From an uncultured Hyphomicrobiales bacterium (GTDB taxonomy: Bacteria > Pseudomonadota > Alphaproteobacteria > Rhizobiales > Devosiaceae), in NCBI GenBank assembly GCA_903828145.1, contig CAIKKY010000019.1, positions 124,001 to 188,000 of the forward strand: 64,000 nt of DNA. The letters run 5' to 3'. The position numbers and the translations under genes were made by a program. Numbering within the stretch: position 1 is the stretch's first letter; every line of letters starts with the position of its first letter. This document shows positions 37,375 to 45,190 of the stretch, piece after piece. The notes beneath the pieces were generated by a model, which saw nothing but the letters and a program-made list of their open reading frames with translations, made no database searches and had not been told where the DNA came from.

Positions 37375-38169
37375 ATGGTCGATATTCTGTCGCAGATCGC
37401 CAAGTACAAGCGCGTTGAGATTGCCGAGGCCAAGAAGGCCCATCCGCTCCCTGAGGTCGAGGCACAGGCCAAGGCCGCGAGCCCGGTGCGGCCCTTCCTC
37501 AAGTCGCTCGCCGACAAGCGCAGCAAAGGGGCATTTGCGCTTATTGCCGAAGTAAAAAAGGCGAGCCCGTCGAAAGGGTTGATCCGCGATGATTTCGACC
37601 CGGCCGCCATTGCTGCCGCCTATGAAGTGGGCGGCGCGGCCTGTCTTTCGGTGTTGACTGATGGGCCGAGCTTTCAGGGCCACGCGGACTATCTGAAAGC
37701 GGCGCGTGGGGCGTGTTCGCTGCCGGTGCTGCGCAAGGATTTCCTGTTTGACACCTATCAGGTGGCCGAAAGCCGGGCGATGGGTGCCGATTGCATCCTC
37801 GTGATCCTCGCTGAAATGGACGATGCGCTGGCGCGCGATCTGGTGGCCGCCGCGAAAGCCTGGGGCATGGATGCGCTCATTGAAGTGCACGACCGGATCG
37901 AACTCGACCGGGCGCTGGGGCTCAATGTGAACCTCATCGGCATCAATAACCGGAACCTGCGGACCTTTGAGACCACGATCCGCACCTCGATCAATCTCGC
38001 AGGCGGTATCCCCCCGGGCATTCATCTCGTCTCCGAAAGCGGTATTGGCTCGCATGACGATCTGGTGCGGCTCGAAACCGAGGCCGCGATTGGCACCTTC
38101 CTTGTGGGGGAAAGCCTGATGCGGCAAGCCGACGTGGCCGGGGCCACCCGGACCCTGCTCAACGGCTGA
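37375..38169 (+). CDS. trpC: Indole-3-glycerol phosphate synthase TrpC
   Basis: 264 residues. It closes the indole ring from carboxyphenylamino-deoxyribulose phosphate. TIM-barrel landmarks are [16 protein letters not shown] with the catalytic lysine, [23 protein letters not shown] and the phosphate-binding [11 protein letters not shown]. It lacks the TrpF domain found in some fusions; trpF and trpAB are not in this window. The ATG at 37375 has a weak ribosome site, as expected in a tightly packed operon. Confidence 0.96.
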   Translation: MVDILSQIAKYKRVEIAEAKKAHPLPEVEAQAKAASPVRPFLKSLADKRSKGAFALIAEVKKASPSKGLIRDDFDPAAIAAAYEVGGAACLSVLTDGPSFQGHADYLKAARGACSLPVLRKDFLFDTYQVAESRAMGADCILVILAEMDDALARDLVAAAKAWGMDALIEVHDRIELDRALGLNVNLIGINNRNLRTFETTIRTSINLAGGIPPGIHLVSESGIGSHDDLVRLETEAAIGTFLVGESLMRQADVAGATRTLLNG

Positions 38170-38179
38170 AAGGGTGGCC

Positions 38180-38644
38180 ATGGCGCTCACGCATCTCAAC
38201 GACAAGGGCGAAGCGCATATCGTTGATATTGGCGACAAGCCCGCGACCCGGCGGCGCGCGGTCGCCGAAGCGCAGCTCATCGCGACGCGCGGCACCATCG
38301 ATCTCATCATGGGCGGCACGCTCCAAAAAGGCGATGCCCTCGCCACCGCCCGAATCGCCGGGATCATGGCGGCCAAAAAGACCGCCGATCTGATTCCCCT
38401 CTGCCACCCGATCAGCCTCAGCAGCGTCGGTGTCGAGATCAGCGATCAGGAGAGCCATATCCTCATTTCCGCCAGCGCCGAAACCACGGGCCAGACCGGG
38501 GTTGAAATGGAAGCCATGACAGCGGCCAGCGTGGCGGCGCTGACGCTCTATGACATGGCCAAATCGCACGAGCGCGGCATGACCATCGGCGCGGTGCGGC
38601 TGGTGTTCAAGTCCGGCGGCCGATCCGGCGACTACACCCGATGA
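38180..38644 (+). CDS. moaC: Cyclic pyranopterin monophosphate synthase MoaC
   Basis: 154 residues. MoaC converts the MoaA product to cyclic pyranopterin monophosphate. Conserved segments are LTHLNDKGEAHIVDIGDKP at the start, LIPLCHPISLSSV in the middle and MTAASVAALTLYDM near the end. The ATG at 38180 follows AAAGGG at 38169-38174; a GTG two codons earlier is possible. It is the sixth gene of the ppiD-trp operon and overlaps moeA by 4 nt. moaA lies far away at 4790-5821. Confidence 0.97.
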   Translation: MALTHLNDKGEAHIVDIGDKPATRRRAVAEAQLIATRGTIDLIMGGTLQKGDALATARIAGIMAAKKTADLIPLCHPISLSSVGVEISDQESHILISASAETTGQTGVEMEAMTAASVAALTLYDMAKSHERGMTIGAVRLVFKSGGRSGDYTR

Positions 38645-39849
38645 TCAGCGTTGATGAGGCCCTTGGCCGGATTTTTGCGGCCCTGCCCCGGCTCGGCACC
38701 GAGACGGTGGCGCTGAGTGCGGCACGCGGCCGGGTACTCGCCGAGCCTTTACGCGCCAACCACACCCAGCCCCCGTTCGACGCCTCGGCGATGGACGGCT
38801 ATGCGGTGCGAGCGGCTGATGTGGACCCGGCCAGGGCACTGACGCTTGCCGGAACATCGCAGGCGGGCGCCCGCTTCGTGGGGCTGATGGATCGCGGCCA
38901 ATGCGTGCGGATTTTCACCGGCGCGCCGCTGCCCATCGGGGCCGATGCCGTCATCATGCAGGAAGAGGCCACGGCAAAGGGCAACCGGATCACCTTTTCC
39001 ACCCTGCCCAAGCCGGGCCAGAACATTCGCCGGCAGGGCCATGATTATGCGCGCGGCGATGCGCTGATCGCGGCCGGCACCGCCCTGACGCCGGCCATGT
39101 TGGCCCTCGCCGCGAGCGCCAATAACCCCACCCTCACCGTTTTTCGCCGCCCACGGATTGCAGTACTCGCCACTGGCGATGAATTGCTGCCGCCCGGGTC
39201 GGTTCTCGGGCCCGACCAGATTATCGCGTCAAATTCCTTCGGGCTGATCGCGCTGGTTTCGCCCTATGCCGACAGCGTGCTCGACCTCGGGATCGCCCCC
39301 GATGTGCCCGCAATGATTGAAAGCAAGGTGCTGAGCGCGATTGATGCGGGCGTCGATGTGATCATCACCTCGGGCGGCGCCAGTGTTGGCGACCGCGACT
39401 ATGTGCAGGAGGTACTGAAGGACCTGGGCGTCACGCTCGAGTTCTGGGCCCTGAGGATGCGGCCGGGCAAGCCGCTCATGTTCGGCACGCGCGGCAACAC
39501 GCTGGTGTTCGGACTCCCGGGCAATCCGGTGTCGGCGCTCGTGACTGCGAGCGTCATCCTCAAACCGGCGCTGAGGGCGCTCACCGGCCATGCCGACCCG
39601 TTCTGGCCGGTCATTGGTGTGCCGATCCTCACGGGCCTGCCGCCCAATGGGCCGCGCCGCCATTACATCCGGGGTGTGATGAGCCGCAACGACATCGGCT
39701 TTTTGCAGGTAACGCCGCTCAGCGAAACCGACAGCAGCCATGCCTCCTCGCTGGCCCGCGCCGACGCGCTGATCGTGCAGGCCGAAAACGATCCGGGCCT
39801 GCCGCCGGGCGAAATCGTGACGGTCATTCCGCTCACCTGGAGCGCCTGA
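38641..39849 (+). CDS. moeA: Molybdopterin molybdenumtransferase MoeA
   Basis: 402 residues. MoeA inserts molybdate into adenylylated molybdopterin. The N-terminal segment [18 protein letters not shown], the middle domain [20 protein letters not shown] and [13 protein letters not shown] are family signatures. The start overlaps the moaC stop (ATGA). It is the last gene of the operon; lexA follows after 100 nt with its own promoter. Confidence 0.97.
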   Translation: MISVDEALGRIFAALPRLGTETVALSAARGRVLAEPLRANHTQPPFDASAMDGYAVRAADVDPARALTLAGTSQAGARFVGLMDRGQCVRIFTGAPLPIGADAVIMQEEATAKGNRITFSTLPKPGQNIRRQGHDYARGDALIAAGTALTPAMLALAASANNPTLTVFRRPRIAVLATGDELLPPGSVLGPDQIIASNSFGLIALVSPYADSVLDLGIAPDVPAMIESKVLSAIDAGVDVIITSGGASVGDRDYVQEVLKDLGVTLEFWALRMRPGKPLMFGTRGNTLVFGLPGNPVSALVTASVILKPALRALTGHADPFWPVIGVPILTGLPPNGPRRHYIRGVMSRNDIGFLQVTPLSETDSSHASSLARADALIVQAENDPGLPPGEIVTVIPLTWSA

Positions 39850-39880
39850 GACCGCTTTTCAGCGAAAATGCGCCTGGGGA

Positions 39881-39909
39881 TTGCAGAACAGAACTGGAAC
39901 AGCTATCAC
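39881..39909 (+). promoter_or_regulatory. Probable lexA promoter
   Basis: TTGCAG at 39881-39886, a 17-nt spacer and TATCAC at 39904-39909. The two LexA boxes at 39886-39900 and 39912-39926 cover the end of the -35 hexamer and the start-site region, which would let LexA block its own transcription. Pattern only, but the fit to the operators is good. Confidence 0.6.
39886..39900 (+). promoter_or_regulatory. LexA (SOS) box 1, GAAC-N7-GAAC
   Basis: GAACAGAACTGGAAC: two GAAC half-sites separated by exactly 7 nt, the direct-repeat SOS box known in alphaproteobacteria. It overlaps the last base of the -35 hexamer and lies in the spacer of the lexA promoter, 50 nt before the start codon. Confidence 0.85.
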
Positions 39910-39911
39910 AT

Positions 39912-39926
39912 GTTCAGCCTTTGTTC
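39912..39926 (-). promoter_or_regulatory. LexA (SOS) box 2, inverted copy
   Basis: GTTCAGCCTTTGTTC reads as GAAC-N7-GAAC on the minus strand, so it is an inverted second copy of box 1. The two boxes are 11 nt apart and flank the -10 element. Such a pair could form a higher-affinity double operator. Confidence 0.8.
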
Positions 39927-39949
39927 CGATTCCGCTGGGGGACCCCGGG

Positions 39950-40675
39950 ATGCTGACGCGCAAGCAGCACGAATTGCTCATGTTCATTCATGAGCGCATG
40001 AAGGAGGCGGGGATTCCGCCCTCTTTCGACGAAATGAAAGACGCGCTCGACCTGAAATCCAAATCCGGAATTCATCGGTTGATCACGGCGCTGGAGGAGC
40101 GCGGCTTCATTCGCCGCCTGCCCAACCGCGCCCGGGCGCTTGAAGTCATCCGCCTGCCGGATTCGATGAACCCGTCGCTCGGTGGGCGCAAAGCCAAGTT
40201 CGAACCCTCGGTTATCGCGGGCACGCTGGGCAAGGTGGCAGCGCCACCCGCCCGCAGCGCGGCTGTTCCGCCGCCTGTGGTGGATATGAGCCGCGCCGTG
40301 CATGTGCCGGTGATGGGGCGCATTGCGGCCGGTGTGCCGATTGAGGCGATCCAGACCCATTCGCACACGATCATTGTGCCGCCCGAAATGCTGGGGCCGG
40401 GCGAACATTTCGCGCTCGAAGTGCGCGGCGATTCGATGATCGAAGCCGGGATTTTCGATGGCGACACCGTGCTCATCAAAAAGCAGGATGCGGCCGGTAC
40501 GGGCGATATTGTCGTGGCGCTCGTCGATAATGAAGAGGCCACGCTGAAGCGGCTGCGCCGCCGGGGCAATGCCATCGCGCTTGAAGCGGCCAATCCGGCC
40601 TATGAAACGCGCATTTTCCCGCCTGAGCGGGTCAAGGTGCAGGGCCGCCTCGTGGGGCTGATGCGCAAATATTGA
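39950..40675 (+). CDS. lexA: SOS repressor LexA
   Basis: 241 residues. The winged-helix DNA-binding domain begins [17 protein letters not shown]. The self-cleavage site is Ala127-Gly128 ([11 protein letters not shown]). The Ser-Lys dyad is Ser162 (RGDSMIEAG) and Lys200 (ATLKRL), with family spacing. The linker at 70-118 is longer and Pro-rich compared with E. coli, as usual in alphaproteobacteria. The ATG at 39950 begins the similarity; the frame is open 23 codons earlier through the SOS boxes. It is autoregulated through those boxes and ends in a strong terminator. Confidence 0.97.
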   Translation: MLTRKQHELLMFIHERMKEAGIPPSFDEMKDALDLKSKSGIHRLITALEERGFIRRLPNRARALEVIRLPDSMNPSLGGRKAKFEPSVIAGTLGKVAAPPARSAAVPPPVVDMSRAVHVPVMGRIAAGVPIEAIQTHSHTIIVPPEMLGPGEHFALEVRGDSMIEAGIFDGDTVLIKKQDAAGTGDIVVALVDNEEATLKRLRRRGNAIALEAANPAYETRIFPPERVKVQGRLVGLMRKY

Positions 40676-40696
40676 TGCGCCGTGAAAACGCTGAAC

Positions 40697-40722
40697 GGGC
40701 CGGTCACTGACCGGCCCTTTTT
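40697..40722 (+). terminator. Intrinsic terminator after lexA
   Basis: Stem GGGCCGGT (40697-40704) pairs with ACCGGCCC (40710-40717) around a 5-nt loop and is followed by TTTTT. It insulates lexA from the galactoside gene cluster that follows. Confidence 0.85.
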
Positions 40723-40820
40723 CTTTGAATATCGAAGCTTTGATGGTGAAATTGCGCTAGGGCGCCACGGCCCGATTGGATAGGGTCCCTTGCGTGTTTC
40801 GCGAGGGGGTCTTAGGCACC

Positions 40821-41723
40821 ATGCAGGGTCCGGTGGATTGGGTGGCGGTCGATTGGGGCACGTCAAACCTCAGGCTGTTCGGCATGGACCCGACGGGCGC
40901 CATCGCCTTTTCGCGCAGCTCGCCCGATGGCATGGGCAAACTGTCCCGCGAACAATATCCCGGCATTCTCACCGCGTTGCTGGGCGATATCGAGGGGCCG
41001 ATCGACGTTCTGGTCTGCGGCATGGCCGGGGCGCGGCAGGGCTGGATGGAAGCCCCCTATCTCGATGCCCCGGCGGACCTGTCGCGGCTGATCGACGGGG
41101 CGGTCAGCCCCGAGATGAACAATGACATTTCGGTCTCGATCCTGCCCGGCGTCTGCCAGCGCGATATTGGCGCCGAGGATGTGATGCGGGGCGAGGAAAC
41201 GCAGATTTTAGGGCTCTCGGCCCTTGATCCGGGGTTTTCCGGGCTCGTGGTCATGCCCGGCACCCACAGCAAGTGGGCGCTGGTTGATGGCCCGGTGCTC
41301 AAGCGCTTTTCCTCGGCCATGACGGGCGAACTCTTCGATGTGCTGCGCACTCATTCGGTGCTGCGCCATTCTTTTGTCGGTGAGCTGGAGGGCGAGGACC
41401 GCGATATCGGGGTCGATGCCGGGCTCGATCAGGGGCTGGCGCACCCCGAGCGGCTGACCGCCACGCTGTTTAAGGTACGGGCCGGGGCCCTGCTCTCGGG
41501 CCGCTCGCCGGCCTATTGCGCGGGGTTCCTGTCGGGGCTGTTGATCGGCGCTGAAATCGGCGGCCAGCGCGACTGGATCGGCGCGGGCGATATCCCGCTT
41601 ATCGGCAGCGTGTCGCTCTCGGCGCTGTACCAGCGCGGCTTCGCGCGTCTGGGCCAGAAAACCCGCATCATCGATGCCACTGATGCGACGCTCGCCGGCC
41701 TTAAGGCCGCGCGGAAAGGATAA
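40821..41723 (+). CDS. dgoK: 2-dehydro-3-deoxygalactonokinase
   Basis: 300 residues. The DgoK pattern is present: VDWGTSNLRLFGMD (the phosphate-binding motif of sugar kinases), VCGMAGARQGW and VVMPGTHSKWA. It phosphorylates 2-dehydro-3-deoxygalactonate at the 6 position, the third step of De Ley-Doudoroff galactose catabolism. The ATG at 40821 follows a GAGGGGGT region. dgoA starts 2 nt after its stop, so the two are an operon. Confidence 0.94.
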   Translation: MQGPVDWVAVDWGTSNLRLFGMDPTGAIAFSRSSPDGMGKLSREQYPGILTALLGDIEGPIDVLVCGMAGARQGWMEAPYLDAPADLSRLIDGAVSPEMNNDISVSILPGVCQRDIGAEDVMRGEETQILGLSALDPGFSGLVVMPGTHSKWALVDGPVLKRFSSAMTGELFDVLRTHSVLRHSFVGELEGEDRDIGVDAGLDQGLAHPERLTATLFKVRAGALLSGRSPAYCAGFLSGLLIGAEIGGQRDWIGAGDIPLIGSVSLSALYQRGFARLGQKTRIIDATDATLAGLKAARKG

Positions 41724-41725
41724 TC

Positions 41726-42334
41726 ATGCACCGCCATCTGATCGCGATCCTCCGCGGCATCACGCCGCCTGAAACTGTCGATGTCTGCCAGGCACTTGTT
41801 GAGGCGGGCATTACCCTCATTGAGGTGCCGCTGAATTCGCCCGATGCGCTCCGCTCCATTGAGATGGCGGCCAAGCTGTTTTCGAGGCGCGCCGCGATTG
41901 GGGCCGGGACGGTTCTGAGCGTCACCGATGTCCGTGATGTGGCCGCAGCGGGCGGCGAATTCATTGTGTCGCCCGACACCAATGAGGCCGTGATCGCCGA
42001 GACAAGGCAGCGCGGCATGGCGTCCTATCCCGGCGTATTTTCGCCCACCGAGGCGTTCAGCGCCATCCGCGCGGGGGCAACGGGGCTCAAGTTCTTTCCC
42101 GCCGAAATCCTGGGGCCCAAGGGCATCAAAGCCATGAAGGCGGTGCTGCCCAAGACCATGCCGCTTTATGCGGTGGGCGGCGCGAACCCGGATAATTTTG
42201 GCGAGTATTTCGCCGCAGGCTGTGCCGGGTTTGGACTCGGCACCTATTTTTACACGCCCGGCATGAGCGCCAGCGCCGTTTTGGCGCGTGCGGTCACCGC
42301 CGTTAACGCCTATGACAAGGGGAAACCGGCATGA
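41726..42334 (+). CDS. dgoA: 2-dehydro-3-deoxy-6-phosphogalactonate aldolase
   Basis: 202 residues of the KDPG/KDPGal aldolase family. Catalytic residues: Glu33 (TLIEVPL) and the Schiff-base Lys122 (GLKFFPAE). It splits 2-dehydro-3-deoxy-6-phosphogalactonate into pyruvate and glyceraldehyde 3-phosphate. KDPG and KDPGal enzymes look alike; the neighbouring dgoK makes the galactose branch more likely. It overlaps the lactonase by 4 nt. Confidence 0.92.
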   Translation: MHRHLIAILRGITPPETVDVCQALVEAGITLIEVPLNSPDALRSIEMAAKLFSRRAAIGAGTVLSVTDVRDVAAAGGEFIVSPDTNEAVIAETRQRGMASYPGVFSPTEAFSAIRAGATGLKFFPAEILGPKGIKAMKAVLPKTMPLYAVGGANPDNFGEYFAAGCAGFGLGTYFYTPGMSASAVLARAVTAVNAYDKGKPA

Positions 42335-43203
42335 CCACCAAGGCCGAGCTTTTTTGCGATAGCCGCTGCGAATTGGGTGAAGGCCCGTTCTGGCACCCGC
42401 TGAAGCAGCGGATTTTCTGGTTCGACATTCTCAACCGCACGCTGCTGAGCGCCGATGCGGCGGGCCATGTGGTCGACCGGATCACCTTCCAGGATACGGT
42501 CAGCTTTGCCGGGGTGATTGACGAGCATCAACTGGCCGTTACCCAGTCGCACATGCTGATGCGCTATGATTTCCGTACCGATGCGCAAACGCCCATCGTG
42601 CCCATCGAGGCCGACATCAAAACCAACCGCACCAATGACAGCCGGGTCGACCGGGCCGGCAATTTCTGGATCGGCACCATGAGCCGCACGGCCGAGCAGG
42701 GTGCGGGCGCCGTGTACCATTACCGTCGGGGTGCGGTGCAGAAGATCATTGCCGATATCACCATTCCCAACGCGATCTGTTTTTCGCCCGATGGCCGCTG
42801 GGCCTATTTCACCGACGCCGGGGCGATGATCCGGAAATGCGCTCTTGACCCGGAAACCGGCACGCCGATTGGCGCCTGGCAGGATTTCTTTGCCTCGACC
42901 GAAGGGCTCGGCTGGGCCGATGGCGCGGTCACTGATTCCGAAGGTTTTGTGTGGAGCGCGCGCTGGGGCGGCGGCAAGGTGCTGCGCATTTCGCCCGACG
43001 GCAAGCTCGACCGCGTTATCGAGGTGCCCGTGTCCAATGTCTCCTGCCCGGCCTTTGGCGGCAAGGACATGAAGACCCTGTTCCTCACCACGGCGCGTGA
43101 ACATCTGACGCCCGAGCAGCTCGAGGAGCAACCGACGGCCGGCAGCCTTTATGCCGTCGAGGTCGATGTGCCCGGTCTGCCCGAGCCCATGCTTACGCTT
43201 TAA
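42331..43203 (+). CDS. SMP-30/gluconolactonase family sugar lactonase
   Basis: 290 residues of the SMP-30 six-bladed propeller family. Typical segments are CELGEGPFWHP with the metal-binding Glu, RVDRAGNFWIGTMS and IPNAICFSPDGRWAYFTD. Members hydrolyse aldonolactones. In this cluster the substrate would be galactono- or galactose-derived lactone from beta-galactosidase and galactose dehydrogenase, but the dehydrogenase is not in this window. It overlaps dgoA by 4 nt. Confidence 0.88.
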   Translation: MTTKAELFCDSRCELGEGPFWHPLKQRIFWFDILNRTLLSADAAGHVVDRITFQDTVSFAGVIDEHQLAVTQSHMLMRYDFRTDAQTPIVPIEADIKTNRTNDSRVDRAGNFWIGTMSRTAEQGAGAVYHYRRGAVQKIIADITIPNAICFSPDGRWAYFTDAGAMIRKCALDPETGTPIGAWQDFFASTEGLGWADGAVTDSEGFVWSARWGGGKVLRISPDGKLDRVIEVPVSNVSCPAFGGKDMKTLFLTTAREHLTPEQLEEQPTAGSLYAVEVDVPGLPEPMLTL

Positions 43204-43228
43204 GTCACGATTTCGGGGGGAATGCGCT

Positions 43229-45190
43229 GTGACATCACCGGTTTTAGGCGTCTGCTACTATCCCGAACACTGGCCGGAAGCGTGGTGGGCCAAAGACGCG
43301 GCGCGCATGGCCGACGTGGGCATTGTCTATGTGCGGATCGGTGAATTCGCCTGGTCAAAGCTCGAGCCGACCCCCGGTGATCTGCAGTTTGATTGGCTCG
43401 TGCGCGCCATGGATGTGCTTGGCCAGCATGGGCTCAAGGTCATTGTCGGCACACCGACGGCAACCCCGCCGCGCTGGATGCTCGACCGGCATCCGGACAT
43501 GCTGGCGTATGACGAATTGGGGCACCCGCGCGGCTTTGGCTCGCGGCGGCACTATTGTTTCTCCCATGAGGGCTATCGGCAAGAGAGCGCGCGGATTACG
43601 CGGCTCCTCGCCGACCGGGTGGGGCAGCACCCTGCCCTCGCGGGCTGGCAGACCGATAATGAATATGGCTGCCACGCCACCACGGTCTCCTATTCTCCGG
43701 CGGCCCGGCTGGGGTTCCAGCGCTGGCTCAAGGATCGGTACGGCACGATTGCGGCGCTGAATGAGGCCTGGGGCGCGGTGTTCTGGTCGATGGAGTACAC
43801 CCGTTTCGAGCAGATCGACCTGCCCAACCTGACGGTCACTGAGGCGGCTCCCGCGGCGCGGCTCGATTTCCGGCGGTTCTCATCCGATCAGATCGTCGCC
43901 TATAACCGCATTCAATCCGACATTCTGCGGGCCGCGCGGCCAGACCTGCCGGTGATCCATAATTTCATGGGGCGGTTCACCGATTTCGATCACTACGCGG
44001 TGGGGCGCGATCTCGATGTCGCGAGCTGGGACAGCTATCCCATCGGCCATCTGGCCGTATCCACGGCCAGCGCCGAAACCAAGGACCGCTACCTGCGCCA
44101 GGGCGATCTGGATTCGCAGGGGCTGCAGCACGATATCTATCGCGCCGTAGGCCCCAAGGGTCGGTGGTGGGTGATGGAGCAGCAGCCCGGCCCGGTGAAC
44201 TGGGCGCGTTACAATCCCGATCCCCTGCCCGGCATGGCGCGGCTCTGGGCCTGGGAGGCCTTCGCCCACGGGGCGGAAGTGGTCTCGTATTTCCGCTGGC
44301 GGCAGGCACCCTTTGCGCAGGAGCAGATGCATGCCGGGCTGTTGCGGCCCGACAGCGAGCCGGCCCCGGGTTATTTCGAGGCCGAACAGGTGGCGGCCGA
44401 ACTCAAGGCTCTGGGGTTCGGCGGCGTTTTTGCCAAAGCGCGCGTCGGCATTGTCTATGATTATGAAAGCGAATGGGCGTGGGAGGTGCAGCCGCAGGCG
44501 GCGGGCTTCACGCATCACGATCAGGTGCGGGCGGCCTATGGTCCGCTGCGGAAGCGCGGCATTGATGTCGACATGCTGCCGCCCGACACGGCCGATCTTT
44601 CGGGGTATGATCTTGTCATCATTCCGGCCCTGTTTACGTGGTCGGAGGCGCTCAAAAGCGCGGTTGCGGACTTCAGGGGGCATCTGCTCATCGGGCCGCG
44701 CACCGGGTCGAAAACCGCCAATTTCGCCATTCCGGGTGGGCTCGGGCCGGATCTGCCGCGCAATGTGCTCGATCTCAAGGTCACCCGCGTCGATGCCAGC
44801 CGCCCCACCGATCAGGTTGCAGTTGTGGGCGGCGGGTCAGTGTCCCTCTGGCGTGAACGGGTGGAAACCCGGGGCGAAACCAAACTGCGCGATACCGAGG
44901 GTTTCCCGGTTCTCGTGGCGCAAGGCAAGCTCAACTATCTCGCCGCCTGCGGCGATGCGGTGCTGATGCAGCGGATCATCGACGGGCTGCTCGCCGATGC
45001 CGGGCTGACCCCGCTCGATCTGCCTGAGGATGTTCGGGCCCGGGTCCACGGGCAATGGCGCGTCTATTTCAACTATGGTCTTGAAGCGCGCCGGCTCACC
45101 CCCGCAGCGGACGAACGCGGTTACGCGCTCGGTGGGGCCGAAATTCCGGCCGCCGGGGTTACGGTGGCACGGCTCGCCACGGGCGGCTAA
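43229..45190 (+). CDS. Beta-galactosidase, glycoside hydrolase family 42
   Basis: 653 residues. The GH42 N-terminus is VCYYPEHWPEAWWAKDA. The acid/base is Glu145 (QTDNEYGCH) and the nucleophile Glu317 (WVMEQQPGPVNW). A trimerisation-type domain follows, with a flavodoxin-like part at about 430-620. No signal peptide is seen, so lactose or galactosides must be imported first; no transporter is in the window. The GTG at 43229 has GGGGGGAA about 7 nt upstream. Its last 32 nt overlap the end of the convergent comEC. Confidence 0.93.
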   Translation: MTSPVLGVCYYPEHWPEAWWAKDAARMADVGIVYVRIGEFAWSKLEPTPGDLQFDWLVRAMDVLGQHGLKVIVGTPTATPPRWMLDRHPDMLAYDELGHPRGFGSRRHYCFSHEGYRQESARITRLLADRVGQHPALAGWQTDNEYGCHATTVSYSPAARLGFQRWLKDRYGTIAALNEAWGAVFWSMEYTRFEQIDLPNLTVTEAAPAARLDFRRFSSDQIVAYNRIQSDILRAARPDLPVIHNFMGRFTDFDHYAVGRDLDVASWDSYPIGHLAVSTASAETKDRYLRQGDLDSQGLQHDIYRAVGPKGRWWVMEQQPGPVNWARYNPDPLPGMARLWAWEAFAHGAEVVSYFRWRQAPFAQEQMHAGLLRPDSEPAPGYFEAEQVAAELKALGFGGVFAKARVGIVYDYESEWAWEVQPQAAGFTHHDQVRAAYGPLRKRGIDVDMLPPDTADLSGYDLVIIPALFTWSEALKSAVADFRGHLLIGPRTGSKTANFAIPGGLGPDLPRNVLDLKVTRVDASRPTDQVAVVGGGSVSLWRERVETRGETKLRDTEGFPVLVAQGKLNYLAACGDAVLMQRIIDGLLADAGLTPLDLPEDVRARVHGQWRVYFNYGLEARRLTPAADERGYALGGAEIPAAGVTVARLATGG

